Origin: CAYMAI01 sp964388445
Lineage (GTDB): Bacteria > 4484-113 > JAGGVC01
Direction: 5' to 3'
Length of the DNA: 64,000 nt
NCBI GenBank assembly: GCA_964388445.1
Contig: CAYMAI010000003.1
Span: 124,001-188,000 of the forward strand
The notes below the pieces were generated by a model. It made no database searches and was not told the origin of the DNA. It saw nothing but the letters and a program-made list of their open reading frames with translations. A program made the position numbers and the translations under genes. Shown piece after piece: positions 40,877 through 50,098 of the stretch; the first letter of the stretch is position 1; every line of letters starts with the position of its first letter.

Positions 40877-41878
40877 TTATTTGAACATGTGTTTGATGAG
40901 ATCGACACAGCGAGCCGAGTAGCCCCACTCGTTGTCGTACCACGCGATGACTTTGGCGAGACGCGGTCCGGCGAACTTCGTGTAAGCCGGGTCGAATATT
41001 GCCGAATGAGCGTCCTGTTTGAAGTCCATCGAAACGCACTGGTCTTCGCAGTAGGCGAGTATGCCTTTTAGTGGACCCCCGCTTGCGCTCAGCATCGCGC
41101 GGTTAACCGCATCGGCATCGGCGTCCACCTTCAAGGTCGCGGTCAAATCCACAATGCTTACAGTCGGAGTCGGCACTCGAATCGCGAATCCGTCGATTTT
41201 TCCTTTCAGATGCGGCAATACGAGGCCGATTGCAGCCGCTGCGCCGGTTTTGGTCGGAATCAGATTCAGGGCCGCAGCCCGCGCTCTTCGCCAGTCCTTA
41301 TGGGGCGCGTCGAGGATTATTTGGTCGTTTGTGTACGAGTGAATCGTTGTCATTAGGCCGAATTCGATTCCGAACGATTCGTCGATAACTTTGACGACCG
41401 GTGCAAGACAATTCGTCGTGCAACTGGCGTTCGATACTATGTTGTGCTTCGCGGGGTCGTAGTCGTGATCGTTGACGCCCATCACGAAAGTGCCGTCGAC
41501 ATTGGTCCCGGGCGCGCTTATGACAACTTTTTTTGCGCCCGCCTGAATGTGAAGAATCGCCTTTTCGCCGTCAGTAAACTTGCCGGTTGCGTCGAGAACG
41601 GCGTCAACCCCCAAATCTCCCCACGGCAGATTCAAAGGATCTTTTTCCTTAAATAGCTTTGGTGAATATCCGCCGCCGAACTCGAACGCACCTTCCTTAA
41701 CGGAAAAAGGCGTTTCGAATTTACCGTAAGTGGAATCGTATTTAAGCAAATGGGCCAGCAAATCCGCGTCGACGAGGTCGTTTATGCCGACAACTTCGAT
41801 TTCGGGCGAATCAAGCGTTAAATTGAAAAACTGCCTGCCAATCCTCCCGAATCCGTTGATTCCAACTTTAATCGCCAT
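40877..41878 (-). CDS. gap: glyceraldehyde-3-phosphate dehydrogenase
   Basis: 333 aa, glycolytic NAD(P)-dependent enzyme. VGINGFGRIGRQ at the N-terminus, the catalytic Cys in SNASCTTNCLAPV, and the C-terminal WYDNEWGYSARCVDLI. ATG 41878 follows GGGAGGAGG; the longer frame upstream is not used. It converges on the PFK gene with 11 bp between stops, so glycolytic genes are clustered here. Confidence 0.96.
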   Translation of the reverse strand: MAIKVGINGFGRIGRQFFNLTLDSPEIEVVGINDLVDADLLAHLLKYDSTYGKFETPFSVKEGAFEFGGGYSPKLFKEKDPLNLPWGDLGVDAVLDATGKFTDGEKAILHIQAGAKKVVISAPGTNVDGTFVMGVNDHDYDPAKHNIVSNASCTTNCLAPVVKVIDESFGIEFGLMTTIHSYTNDQIILDAPHKDWRRARAAALNLIPTKTGAAAAIGLVLPHLKGKIDGFAIRVPTPTVSIVDLTATLKVDADADAVNRAMLSASGGPLKGILAYCEDQCVSMDFKQDAHSAIFDPAYTKFAGPRLAKVIAWYDNEWGYSARCVDLIKHMFK

Positions 41879-41970
41879 AGCCTCCTCCCTTTCGCGCAAA
41901 AATGCGCTCAATCTGCATTATACATCCAGATTGGTCCCCCTGAAAATCGCAAATCCAGCAACGTACATTT

Positions 41971-42534
41971 CTAAAAAAGTTTCTTAGAAAACTTCAGCAG
42001 CAGTTCGACTTCGGATTTGCCGATTCCAAGCTCCTTCGCGATGTCGCTCGAATTCACTCCCAGATCGTGCATTTCGAGCACTTTATTGGCCAGCGAATCG
42101 CCGGAAGAATTTTGCATTTTCCCTGCGCTTTCCCCCGTATCAAACAACGGGCTTTGGGCAGTTTCTTTGCCAAAATCCTTCTCGGTAGAGTTTTCGACCT
42201 TTAATGGCGGTTTTTCGGCGCCGGATTGCGGCAAACCTTCCACGGCTTCTTTTATGGTGTCCGCTAAGCGGGAAGCATTAACCATATCAATCACGCGCTT
42301 TGCCTGCACCGCAGTTCTGAAGATGCCAGCTTCAAGCCGCTCCGCCTCTTGAACGACCTTTTCGAACCTATTAAGCCTTTGGTCGATTTCGTCGAGGATT
42401 TCGCGATGGACTTTTTCGCTGCGTCCGCCGGGAATCACGCCGCCTTCGCGCAGCCAAATCGCGATAACCGCAAACAGCCCGGCCAGCACCAGGCTTAACA
42501 GGATGAACAGCACCACGGTTGCGGCGACCGGCAT
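41971..42534 (-). CDS. membrane-anchored protein with coiled coil and HTH-like C-terminus
   Basis: 187 aa. One N-terminal membrane helix (about residues 4-29), a coiled coil (IDQRLNRFEKVVQEAERLE), a low-complexity linker, and a C-terminal HTH-like module (KVLEMHDLGVNSSDIAKELGIGKSEVELLLKFSKKLF) as in DUF6115-type proteins. It is likely to be a membrane-tethered regulatory or structural protein; function unknown. The start ATG has no ribosome site and lies 8 nt behind TATAAT. Confidence 0.75.
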   Translation of the reverse strand: MPVAATVVLFILLSLVLAGLFAVIAIWLREGGVIPGGRSEKVHREILDEIDQRLNRFEKVVQEAERLEAGIFRTAVQAKRVIDMVNASRLADTIKEAVEGLPQSGAEKPPLKVENSTEKDFGKETAQSPLFDTGESAGKMQNSSGDSLANKVLEMHDLGVNSSDIAKELGIGKSEVELLLKFSKKLF

Positions 42535-42542
42535 AGGGTTTC

Positions 42543-42571
42543 ATTATACATACGGTTATTAAGAATGTGAA
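42543..42571 (-). promoter_or_regulatory. promoter of the 187-aa membrane protein (leaderless)
   Basis: TTCACA (42566-42571), 17 bp, TATAAT (42543-42548), then only 8 nt to the ATG. This is the best-supported member of the leaderless set because the -35 is also good. Confidence 0.65.
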
Positions 42572-42622
42572 TTTACGGACAATCTCAAATGGCTCTGGCA
42601 TTTCGAAAATCGGCGTTTTGAT

Positions 42623-42651
42623 TTGACTTAACGCTGGCAAATGGATATTAT
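42623..42651 (+). promoter_or_regulatory. promoter of the 42683 gene and remA-gmk operon
   Basis: TTGACT (42623-42628), 17 bp, TATTAT (42646-42651). Transcription would begin near 42658, giving a leader of about 25 nt with GGGAGG. Confidence 0.75.
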
Positions 42652-42682
42652 TATTAGTTTGTGATTCAGGCGGGAGGAATCC

Positions 42683-43522
42683 ATGCGGTTTGCTTTTTAT
42701 TTGCCGGCGTTTCGTATCGATGACAGCGGGTTTACGTTCGAGGAGTTCCTTAGGAACCTCGTCAACGCGGTCAAGATAAGTTCGCCCGACAACTATCCTT
42801 ATCCGCTCTACACGCATTTTCATGCGGGTGTCGAGGAGGGAGCGGAAGCAAGCGTCGCGCCGATGAACAGAAGCGACGAAATGCACAGGCAATATGAGAA
42901 CTACTTACACAAATACAAGGTTCTGCCGGAAGAGGATGCCCTTGTCAAGTTTTACAAGAAAGTTCGCGTCGACATCGATGCGGCGCATCAGCCCGGCGCG
43001 CGACTTTCGGAGGTTTCTTTTAGGGAATATTTGGAAGATTTCATTAATTTTCCGGCATTTTTGCAGTGTTTCGACTTGATTACCAACTATTTCATGCACA
43101 AGTCTGCGGCGGAAGTCAGCGCGGCGGAAGGTCTGGTCCTCATTGACAACTGCTTTTTCGAAAGAAGCAACGAAGCTTTCGAGGAAACCCTTGCCAAACT
43201 AAGGGACGAATACCGCTCCACGGTATATGCAGTGCCGCTAATGGCGTTTGAAGTAAGAGTGAATCCCCGGTTCAGGATGGACAGGTTATATTGCGTCAGA
43301 TTTGACGAAGAAAGGCCGATCCAGACGACATCAACTTTCTACGCGCATTTTACGAAGCAATCCGCAACGGAAGGTACGGCCCACGTCGAGGCGTTTTTGT
43401 CCGCTGAAGAGACGAAGAAATACGGCTCGGATGAGAGCGGTTGGGAAGTCCTTAAAGGCGAAGTCAAAAATATGTTCGATTTGCGGTTCACGCTTGCGAG
43501 AACCGAAGTCAGTTTATCTTAA
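42683..43522 (+). CDS. conserved-position protein of unknown function, upstream of remA-gmk
   Basis: 279 aa with an excellent ribosome site (GGGAGG, 5 nt). It has no signal peptide and no membrane span. It is rich in charged and aromatic residues, with short recognisable strands only (RFAFYLPAFRIDDSGFTF at the N-terminus). In many bacteria yicC, an endoribonuclease gene, occupies this place ahead of remA-gmk-rpoZ-coaBC-priA, but this sequence lacks YicC motifs. It is probably co-transcribed with remA (12 bp). I do not recognise the family. Confidence 0.75.
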   Translation: MRFAFYLPAFRIDDSGFTFEEFLRNLVNAVKISSPDNYPYPLYTHFHAGVEEGAEASVAPMNRSDEMHRQYENYLHKYKVLPEEDALVKFYKKVRVDIDAAHQPGARLSEVSFREYLEDFINFPAFLQCFDLITNYFMHKSAAEVSAAEGLVLIDNCFFERSNEAFEETLAKLRDEYRSTVYAVPLMAFEVRVNPRFRMDRLYCVRFDEERPIQTTSTFYAHFTKQSATEGTAHVEAFLSAEETKKYGSDESGWEVLKGEVKNMFDLRFTLARTEVSLS

Positions 43523-43534
43523 AAGGAGACGGCG

Positions 43535-43801
43535 ATGCCTGCTCAGTTTTTGCATATCGGCTTTGGAAATATGCTTCTTGTCAATAAAATCGTGGCGATA
43601 CTCAAGCCCACCGGAACGCACGTCAAAAACATTCTGAAATCAGCACGAGAGAAACAGGTTCTTGTCAGCGCGACTCAGGGAAAGAAAATCAGAAGCGTTA
43701 TTTTGACCAGCGACGGGTACGTATTCCTTTCCACGCTCAACTGCGAAAGCCTTGCGGGCCGTATTGACGACACAAAAAGGCATGGCGGGAGTGACGGATA
43801 G
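43535..43801 (+). CDS. remA: RemA/DUF370 family regulator
   Basis: 88 aa. FLHIGFGNMLLVNKIVAILKP and GKKIRSVILTSDGYVFLSTLNCESLAGRI are diagnostic of RemA (extracellular matrix regulatory protein A), a DNA-binding scaffold that controls biofilm and osmoprotection genes in Bacillus. The AAAAGGAG site is good. It overlaps gmk by one base (TAGTG). Confidence 0.92.
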   Translation: MPAQFLHIGFGNMLLVNKIVAILKPTGTHVKNILKSAREKQVLVSATQGKKIRSVILTSDGYVFLSTLNCESLAGRIDDTKRHGGSDG

Positions 43802-44412
43802 TGTCGCGAATCGTTGTCGTTAGCGGTCCGTCGGGTGTCGGAAAAGGCACGCTGATTCAGGTGCTAAACGAGCGCTTCAACGGCGCGCGCATTACGGTAT
43901 CGGATACGACTCGGCCGCAAAGAAGTCACGAGAAAGAAGGAGTAAGTTACAACTTCGTTTCGGTCGAGGAGTTTAAGAAACGAATAGCGGCTGGATATTA
44001 TGTCGAATGGGAGTATTTCTTCGACACGTATTATGGTACGCCGAAGTCCGAACTGAAAAGCCTGGGTCCCGACGACGCGGTGCTTCTCGAACTCGACCCG
44101 AAAGGCGCACTTTCGATAAGGCGCGAATATCCCGCCGCTGCCCTGATTTTCGTTCTTCCGGCGTCGGTAGCCCAGCTTAGAGAGCGGCTGGTCCGCCGCG
44201 GAACGGAAAGCGAATCTCAACTAGCAACAAGACTTGGACGTATCAATGAGGAACTTAATATGGCTTCGAATTTCGACTATGCAATTGTCAATGACGATTT
44301 GAATAAGGCGTCGAACGACGTTTGCGAGTTGTTCGACGCGCTTAGATTCAGGATTGAAAACTTTGAACCGGCAATCTCAAAACTTCGCCAGGAGGCGGTG
44401 GTGACCAGATGA
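43801..44412 (+). CDS. gmk: guanylate kinase
   Basis: 203 aa. P-loop VVSGPSGVGKGTLI, GMP-binding TVSDTTRPQRSHEKEGVSYNFVS and EWEYFFDTYYGTPKS. Converts GMP to GDP. GTG start at the remA stop. Confidence 0.95.
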   Translation: MSRIVVVSGPSGVGKGTLIQVLNERFNGARITVSDTTRPQRSHEKEGVSYNFVSVEEFKKRIAAGYYVEWEYFFDTYYGTPKSELKSLGPDDAVLLELDPKGALSIRREYPAAALIFVLPASVAQLRERLVRRGTESESQLATRLGRINEELNMASNFDYAIVNDDLNKASNDVCELFDALRFRIENFEPAISKLRQEAVVTR

Positions 44413-44825
44413 TTTACTTGAAAAAAAGAAGGCGGGCAAATTTAACCCAACCGTCTCTGGAACGGCTCTTAAAAAAGGTGCCGAGCAAGTATGAACTCGT
44501 TTTGCTCGCAAGCAAGCGCGCCCGTCAAATCAAAAGAGAAATCGATTACAGGCCGGAAGCGGCGCGGGAATTCGAGTTTACGAAGCCGCTGACGATGGCT
44601 TTGTTTGAAATCGTCGAAGGCAAGGTCAGCGCGGAAGATTTGAAGTATGTCGATATACTCGAACAGACCGACGAAGCGCGCGAGGCGCAGTACGCCGCGA
44701 CCGAAGAGGCGGCTCGCAAGTTCTTCGACGAGGATGCCGAAGAAGAAGTAGAGCTTGAAGAATATGATTTGAACTTCGAAGATCTTGAAGAACCCGACGA
44801 ATACGACGAACTTGGAGATGAGTAG
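44409..44825 (+). CDS. rpoZ: RNA polymerase omega subunit
   Basis: 138 aa. The omega core LLKKVPSKYELVLLASKRARQIKREIDYRPEA is clear (about 19-50). The tail beyond about 100 is very acidic (DEDAEEEVELEEYDL...), longer than in most omega proteins. Overlaps gmk by ATGA. Gene order gmk-rpoZ-coaBC is standard. Confidence 0.93.
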   Translation: MIYLKKRRRANLTQPSLERLLKKVPSKYELVLLASKRARQIKREIDYRPEAAREFEFTKPLTMALFEIVEGKVSAEDLKYVDILEQTDEAREAQYAATEEAARKFFDEDAEEEVELEEYDLNFEDLEEPDEYDELGDE

Positions 44826-44828
44826 CCC

Positions 44829-46058
44829 TTGGCCTATTTAGTGCCGAAATCGCTTCTGCTTTGCGTATCCGGAGGCATCGCGGCATACAAATCTTGCGAA
44901 ATCGCGCGGCACTTCGTGAAACTGGGAGTACAGGTAAATACCGTACTCACGGAAAACGCCGCTCGCTTCGTGTCTCCGCTAACGTTCGAAAGCCTTACAA
45001 ACCGTCCCTGCTTTACCGGAATGTTCAAGGACAAGGACATTTCCGAACCCGGAGGCGCGTACAGGCACATCGACCTCGGAAAGGACTTCAACGTTATGCT
45101 TGTGGCGCCTGCAACCGCAAACGTAATCGCGAAATTCGCGGCGGGGATTGCGGACGACCTTTTGACAACGACGTTTCTTTGCGCAGAACGTAAGGTTATT
45201 ATCGCACCGGCGATGAACACGAGAATGTGGAATCATCCCGCAACGCAACGAAACCTGAAGCGAATAATCGAAGACGGCGTGCAAATAATCAGTCCCGGAG
45301 CAGGAGACTTGGCCTGCGGCGAGTTCGGCGAAGGAAGACTGGCGGATGTCAATCGCATTTGTTCGGACGTCGAAAAGGCGCTCGGAGCGGGCGGGCACTG
45401 GAGCGGCAGATCCGTTTTGGTGACGACCGGGCCAACTCGCGAAAACGTTGACCCGGTAAGGTTCGTATCCAATAATTCGACCGGCGAATTTGGCAGATGC
45501 GTTGCAAGACAGCTAATTCATTACGGCGCGGAAGTAACGCTGATCGAAGCCAATCCGAACCGGACGAGTTCATTCGATTTAAGCTGCAGAAAGATTTCTG
45601 TGAAATCTGCTTCCGAAATGGCTTCGAAGGCTCTAGAATTCGCGGCGGGTTCCGATTACGTTTTCATGCTCTCCGCAGTAGCGGATTATGCACCTGCTTC
45701 GCCGTCGCCGGGCAAAATCAAGAAAACCGGCAGCCAAAAGCTGACAATCGAATTAAACCGAACTGCGGACGTTTTAAGCGAACTTTCCAAGCTCGATAAT
45801 CGTCCATTGCTCGTGGGCGTAAGTGTGGAAACCGAAAACGTTGTCGAAAACTCCAAGGCGAAGCTTGAATCCAAAGGATTGGAGGCGATTTTCGCGGTGG
45901 AATTGACCGGCAACAATCTTCCCTTTGGCGATTCGCCGCTTTCGGGCACACTCATCGGAAAAAGCGGAAACGAGGTTAGGCTCGAATCGGGTTCGAAGGA
46001 TATAATCGCCCGCCATTTTGTTGACTTTGTTCTCGAACCTCCGGCCGACGGGGGTTAA
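44829..46058 (+). CDS. coaBC: phosphopantothenoylcysteine decarboxylase/phosphopantothenate-cysteine ligase
   Basis: 409 aa bifunctional enzyme of CoA synthesis. The CoaC half has SGGIAAYKSCEIAR, catalytic His in GGAYRHIDLGK, and PAMNTRMW. The CoaB half has the ITTGPTRENVDPVRFVSNNSTG-type motif and LSAVADYAP...K motif. TTG start with the native LVPKSLLLCVSGGIAAYK N-terminus. Confidence 0.94.
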   Translation: MAYLVPKSLLLCVSGGIAAYKSCEIARHFVKLGVQVNTVLTENAARFVSPLTFESLTNRPCFTGMFKDKDISEPGGAYRHIDLGKDFNVMLVAPATANVIAKFAAGIADDLLTTTFLCAERKVIIAPAMNTRMWNHPATQRNLKRIIEDGVQIISPGAGDLACGEFGEGRLADVNRICSDVEKALGAGGHWSGRSVLVTTGPTRENVDPVRFVSNNSTGEFGRCVARQLIHYGAEVTLIEANPNRTSSFDLSCRKISVKSASEMASKALEFAAGSDYVFMLSAVADYAPASPSPGKIKKTGSQKLTIELNRTADVLSELSKLDNRPLLVGVSVETENVVENSKAKLESKGLEAIFAVELTGNNLPFGDSPLSGTLIGKSGNEVRLESGSKDIIARHFVDFVLEPPADGG

Positions 46059-46119
46059 TACGCAATTGGAACCGGAAATGAACGAATCTAGGTTTAAAAA
46101 GCCTGACAGGAGAAGCATC

Positions 46120-47091
46120 ATGAAGAGAGTTCTTACTTACTTCGGCATCCCGATTATGTTTTTCATAATCGGTATCGTCGTTGGCAACGTAGCGGGCAAG
46201 CTGCCTTTCGCATTTGCCGCTCCGAATACGGTTATTTTGTCGCAGGGAAGTCACGACTACACGCTCGACGATTACACATTCTTCATATTTATCCGCTCGG
46301 ACAAGGTGTTCGCTCCCTTCGTCGAGCTATTGATCCGGCGCAGCGAGGCCGAAAGCCGCGGATTGCAGGTCACGGACGCGGAAATCGACAAGTTCATTGC
46401 CGAAAATATGAAGGATGAAAAGGGCGTCGATAAGTACAAGGCGTATTCCGAGCTGTTCGATCCGACGGTGATAAAGCGATACGTAAGAATGCTAATACTC
46501 GAGGAAAAACTAGAAGATACGGTGCGAACCGACATAATCAAAGAACAAGGAATAAAGGTCACTGAAGCGGATGCCAAGGATTATTACTTAAAAAATATCG
46601 ACAAAATTTTCAAACCTGCACTAGTCGAACTCAGCATTATTTCAACCAAGAAACGCGAAGAATGCGATGCCGCGCTGAAGCGCCTGCAAGCCGGGGAGGA
46701 TTTTAATGACGTCGCGTCGCAGGTGAACGAAAACCCCGACATTCGGAAAATGGGCGGATATCTGGGGCCGGCTTCTTACAAGGAACTTGAGCAGATAAAC
46801 TCCATACTCGCCGAATCCGCATTCAATCTTAAGGCCGGCACATACAGCGCCGTGATCAGAGGCGAAAGCGCGTTTCATATTTTGTTTGTTCATGCCACCG
46901 CTCCCGAATACAGTCCGTCCTTCGAAGAGATAAAGTCGGATTTGATGACGCTGATGCTCGAAGACAAACTTAACAAGCCCCTCTCGGCCGCGTACGGCAA
47001 AATCAGAGAACGCGGTGCAAAGACTTATAATCCCAAGGCACAGCTCTTCGCGATTAAAAACGCTGACGATTTGAAAACCGACGGCGAGTAG
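46120..47091 (+). CDS. SurA/PpiC-type peptidyl-prolyl isomerase
   Basis: 323 aa. Signal or anchor segment at about 5-32, a helical chaperone-like part (SurA_N-like, about 55-180), and a parvulin domain (VELSIISTKKREECDAALKRLQAGEDFNDVA...MGGYLGPASYKELEQI). It would help fold exported proteins. ATG 46120 has AGGAG 7 nt upstream; alternative starts at 46078 and 46018 extend it into coaBC. Confidence 0.82.
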   Translation: MKRVLTYFGIPIMFFIIGIVVGNVAGKLPFAFAAPNTVILSQGSHDYTLDDYTFFIFIRSDKVFAPFVELLIRRSEAESRGLQVTDAEIDKFIAENMKDEKGVDKYKAYSELFDPTVIKRYVRMLILEEKLEDTVRTDIIKEQGIKVTEADAKDYYLKNIDKIFKPALVELSIISTKKREECDAALKRLQAGEDFNDVASQVNENPDIRKMGGYLGPASYKELEQINSILAESAFNLKAGTYSAVIRGESAFHILFVHATAPEYSPSFEEIKSDLMTLMLEDKLNKPLSAAYGKIRERGAKTYNPKAQLFAIKNADDLKTDGE

Positions 47092-47131
47092 CTTCCTCCA
47101 TTCGACAGTTGTTGATATTTAGCGGGCAAGT

Positions 47132-49311
47132 ATGGCAACAAGCATTAAAAAGCCGGCGATATTAGACGTCGAGCTGCTTTCCAGCACTGGAGGAGGCAGG
47201 ACATATTCGTACGCATATTCGCTACACTACAAAAAGCCCGAAAAAGGCGAAGTAGTCATCGTACCGTTCGCCGGAAAGCTCTTCCCCGCCGTGGTTCTAA
47301 ATGCGAATGATACGGATACTGCAAGCGGGCTGCACGGCAAACAGGAAATTCGCCCGCGCCATTTGCGGCCGGTATTGGGCGTCGCACGCAGCTCCGCATT
47401 TCTGCTTAGGGCGGCGAGGCTTGCCGAAATTTCGATGGAGGATTTCCTGAAAAACGCGGAGACGGCGTTTTCTATGTGGCTTCCCGCGCCCGTTCACAAG
47501 GCATTCGCCGTGTTTTTTTTTGCCGTAATTTTGAAAAGGCCGAGGCTTACTTAAGTAATCTGGCAAAAATCGGCGAATTGTCTGTTGCATCACAAAAACG
47601 GCTTTTAGAATTATGCAGAACGGCTTCGAAGGCTCCTAAAAAACTGATTAAGCCCAACTTCGAACTTCTTTTGGAAAATACTTCCAAAATGAGCAGAGAA
47701 TCGAAGGATACGCTAAAAGATTCAAGATTACGGGCGATGGTCAACCTCGGACTCGTGAGGTTCGATGTACTCGCTTCAAACAAGCAACTAGCCTCGCTGC
47801 CGTTAGTTGAAACTTCGTCTGTTGCATTTCCTAGCTTGTTTACACGATTCGAAGAATTCAGCCCGATAAAGGTTTACGCTGCCGTAAAGAGGTTCGGTGT
47901 TTGTACACCGACGTTTCTCGCTGAATCGAATTGGCAAAGGTTGGTCGATACAAGCTTGCCGGAGTTTTTGTTGGCGGGCAAAACGGAATGCCGGCTTAAG
48001 GCGATTATTCTGCCTTCGGCAGCGCTAGAGCCGGAGTTTTCCGCAAAAGCCAAAGAACTGGGATTTAAGGTGTTTCAGGCAAAACAAGCCGGTGCAGATG
48101 CACAGCCGCCCATAGACAAATTTGCCCTAAACAGCCAGCTGAACCGATGCATTATCGGCACCAGAGGCATCGTAAATTTAATCCCGCATTTGATAAATTG
48201 CGACACGCTGGCGGTAGTCGCTTCAAGCAGCGCATATTTTGCAGACGCCTCCAGCAGTTCGGCAATACTCGCCGCATATGCCGGTTTGAAGCAAGGTGGC
48301 GCATTATTTTTGCATGCTTTTCCAGGTGCCGGTCTCAGGATTTCGGGCAAACCGCCGGAGTTGAATACACCCGGTACTGAAGTAGTAAAAATCTCGAAAT
48401 GGCAGCCGGGAAATCCTTCTTCGGCTTCTCAGTTACCCAATTTAATCTTCGAGATTTTGAAAACGGCAAAAACCGTTCTCGTTGTTTACAACAGATTGGG
48501 CAAATCCAGCGGATTTCAATGTGTAAACTGCTTCGAATCAGCCAGCTGTCCTCTATGCGACGGAATTTTGCATTACTCAAGGGGAAATTACCAATGCTCG
48601 TCTTGTGGATTTAAAAGCGGTAATCTTGTTTGCCATAATTGCGGAAGCGATGAACTGGCGCCCCAAACCGAAGGCGCCGATGCAATTGCAAAAGCCGTTT
48701 CAGCTAAATTGGGCAGCGGAAAAGCGGTATTAGTAGGAGCCGTAGAGCCGGATATAACCGCAATCGATGGAGCGAAAGTCGTAATAACTACTGACGTATG
48801 CCTGTTTCGAAGGCTTCCTTTTGAGGCCGAAGCGATTTTAATATCGGGAATCGAAGATAAGCTTTATAGAGGAGAGCTTGACGGACCTGAAAATGCAGCG
48901 GCTTACATCGCACAAATACGCGGAATGTATGAATGCCAGGGCGCAAAAACGTTTGTAGCCGCCGCAACGGAACACGAATTCTTCAACTGGTTAACCGGTT
49001 CAAATAAGCAGTATTTCACCAAAAGGTACGACCTCGCCCGCAAGTTCGAGCTTCCCCCGTTTTCACCGAGGTATGTGTTAAGAGTGAGAGCCGATACGGA
49101 CGATGCCGCCGCGAATTACTTCGCAAATATACGCAGGGAATTTAAAACCTTGGAACTTGGAGATCCGAAGAAATTGAGAAGCGAAAGCAAAATACAAAAA
49201 GTGTATGAAGCTATCGTTTACACCGGAATCAATTACGCCTTGAAAAAACAGCTGGTTGAAACAGGGCGAAAGCATAAGGTAACCGCCTTGCCCTATCCGA
49301 TCTACTTTTAA
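47132..49311 (+). pseudogene. priA: PriA-like primosomal protein, frameshifted, ATPase motifs degenerate
   Basis: Two frames together make one PriA homologue. 47132-47554 encodes the 3'-DNA-binding domain (ILDVELLSSTGGGRTYSYAYSLHYKK...VVIVPFAGK). From about 47520 the -1 frame continues to 49311. The switch point is a run of nine Ts at 47513-47521; a tenth T would restore the frame. The zinc-binding motif is intact (CVNCFESASCPLCDG...CSSCGFK...CHNCGS). The Walker A region reads FLLAGKTECRLKAI where PriA has LLHGVTGSGKTEVYL, so the P-loop is shortened. The DEEH Walker B is replaced by a serine-rich stretch. It cannot be an ordinary helicase; actinobacterial PriA is similarly ATPase-poor. Called a pseudogene only because of the frameshift. 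Confidence 0.75.
47513..47521 (+). other. T9 frameshift site in priA
   Basis: Nine consecutive Ts separate the two priA frames. Either a base is missing (sequencing or mutation), or a -1 slip during transcription or translation restores the reading. The downstream 0-frame stop is at 47552-47554. Confidence 0.8.
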
Positions 49312-49312
49312 G

Positions 49313-50098
49313 TCAATTTTGCCTTGAATCCAATTCGCTAGTAATTTGCCCGAGTAAATCGAAAATCTCCCGGCATCCCTTTTCGCCCAAAGCAATCACT
49401 TGCTCAAGCTGATCTCGCGTAAACGAACTTTCCTCCGCGGCGATGCCGAAATCCACCAGTTTTCCGCTCGAAAGCATTACTAGATTTGCATCGGCCTGGG
49501 CGTTCGAATCTTCGTCGTAAGCAAGGTCCAGAAGAACTTTTCCATCCACCAAACCGGCGCTTACTGCGCAGACCGAATCTTTCATAGGCCATTCCGGCCA
49601 TCTTGATTCCGTCGACTTTATCAGGCTGTAGAGCGCCACATAGCCGCCGGTTACGCTTGCAGTGCGTGTGCCGCCGTCTGCGGCGAGCACGTCGCAATCG
49701 ATATGAATTGTCGTTTGCCCAAGAGTGCCGAGTCTGACTACGTTTCGAAGCGCGCGGCCGATGAGCCGCTGTATTTCGTACGTCCGGCCCGACATGTTTA
49801 CGCCGCGTTCCCGCTGCGTGCGTTTGTCAGTAGAGCCGGGAAGCATCGAATATTCTGCGGTAAGCCATCCGAGTCCACTCCCGTATCGCCATTGGGGCAC
49901 TCGATTTTCAAGCGAAGCGGAGCAAATAACCTTCGTATTGCCGTACGAAACCAGGACTTGATGCGGACGGTGAAATGCCGGAACGATGTTTACGGGTCTT
50001 AACTCATCGTAATGTCGGCCGTCCTTGCGCGGGCCTTTCGGCGGAAGTCCCATTTTCTCCCGCAATCCTTCGAAGCTTTTTAACGGTTCATCATTCAT
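49313..50098 (-). CDS. rph: ribonuclease PH
   Basis: 261 aa phosphorolytic 3'-5' exoribonuclease that trims tRNA 3' ends. VLVSYGNTKVICSASLE, GWLTAEYSMLPGSTDKRTQRE, QTTIHIDCDVLAADGGTRTASVTGG and DLAYDEDSNAQADANLVM are conserved. Stop is one base from the priA stop on the other strand. Overlaps murI by 8 nt. Confidence 0.95.
   Translation of the reverse strand: MNDEPLKSFEGLREKMGLPPKGPRKDGRHYDELRPVNIVPAFHRPHQVLVSYGNTKVICSASLENRVPQWRYGSGLGWLTAEYSMLPGSTDKRTQRERGVNMSGRTYEIQRLIGRALRNVVRLGTLGQTTIHIDCDVLAADGGTRTASVTGGYVALYSLIKSTESRWPEWPMKDSVCAVSAGLVDGKVLLDLAYDEDSNAQADANLVMLSSGKLVDFGIAAEESSFTRDQLEQVIALGEKGCREIFDLLGQITSELDSRQN

Noticed and set aside
43801..47091. Horizontal acquisition of the gmk-rpoZ-coaBC block
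   Set aside because: Composition and overlaps match the surroundings; it is ordinary vertical synteny.
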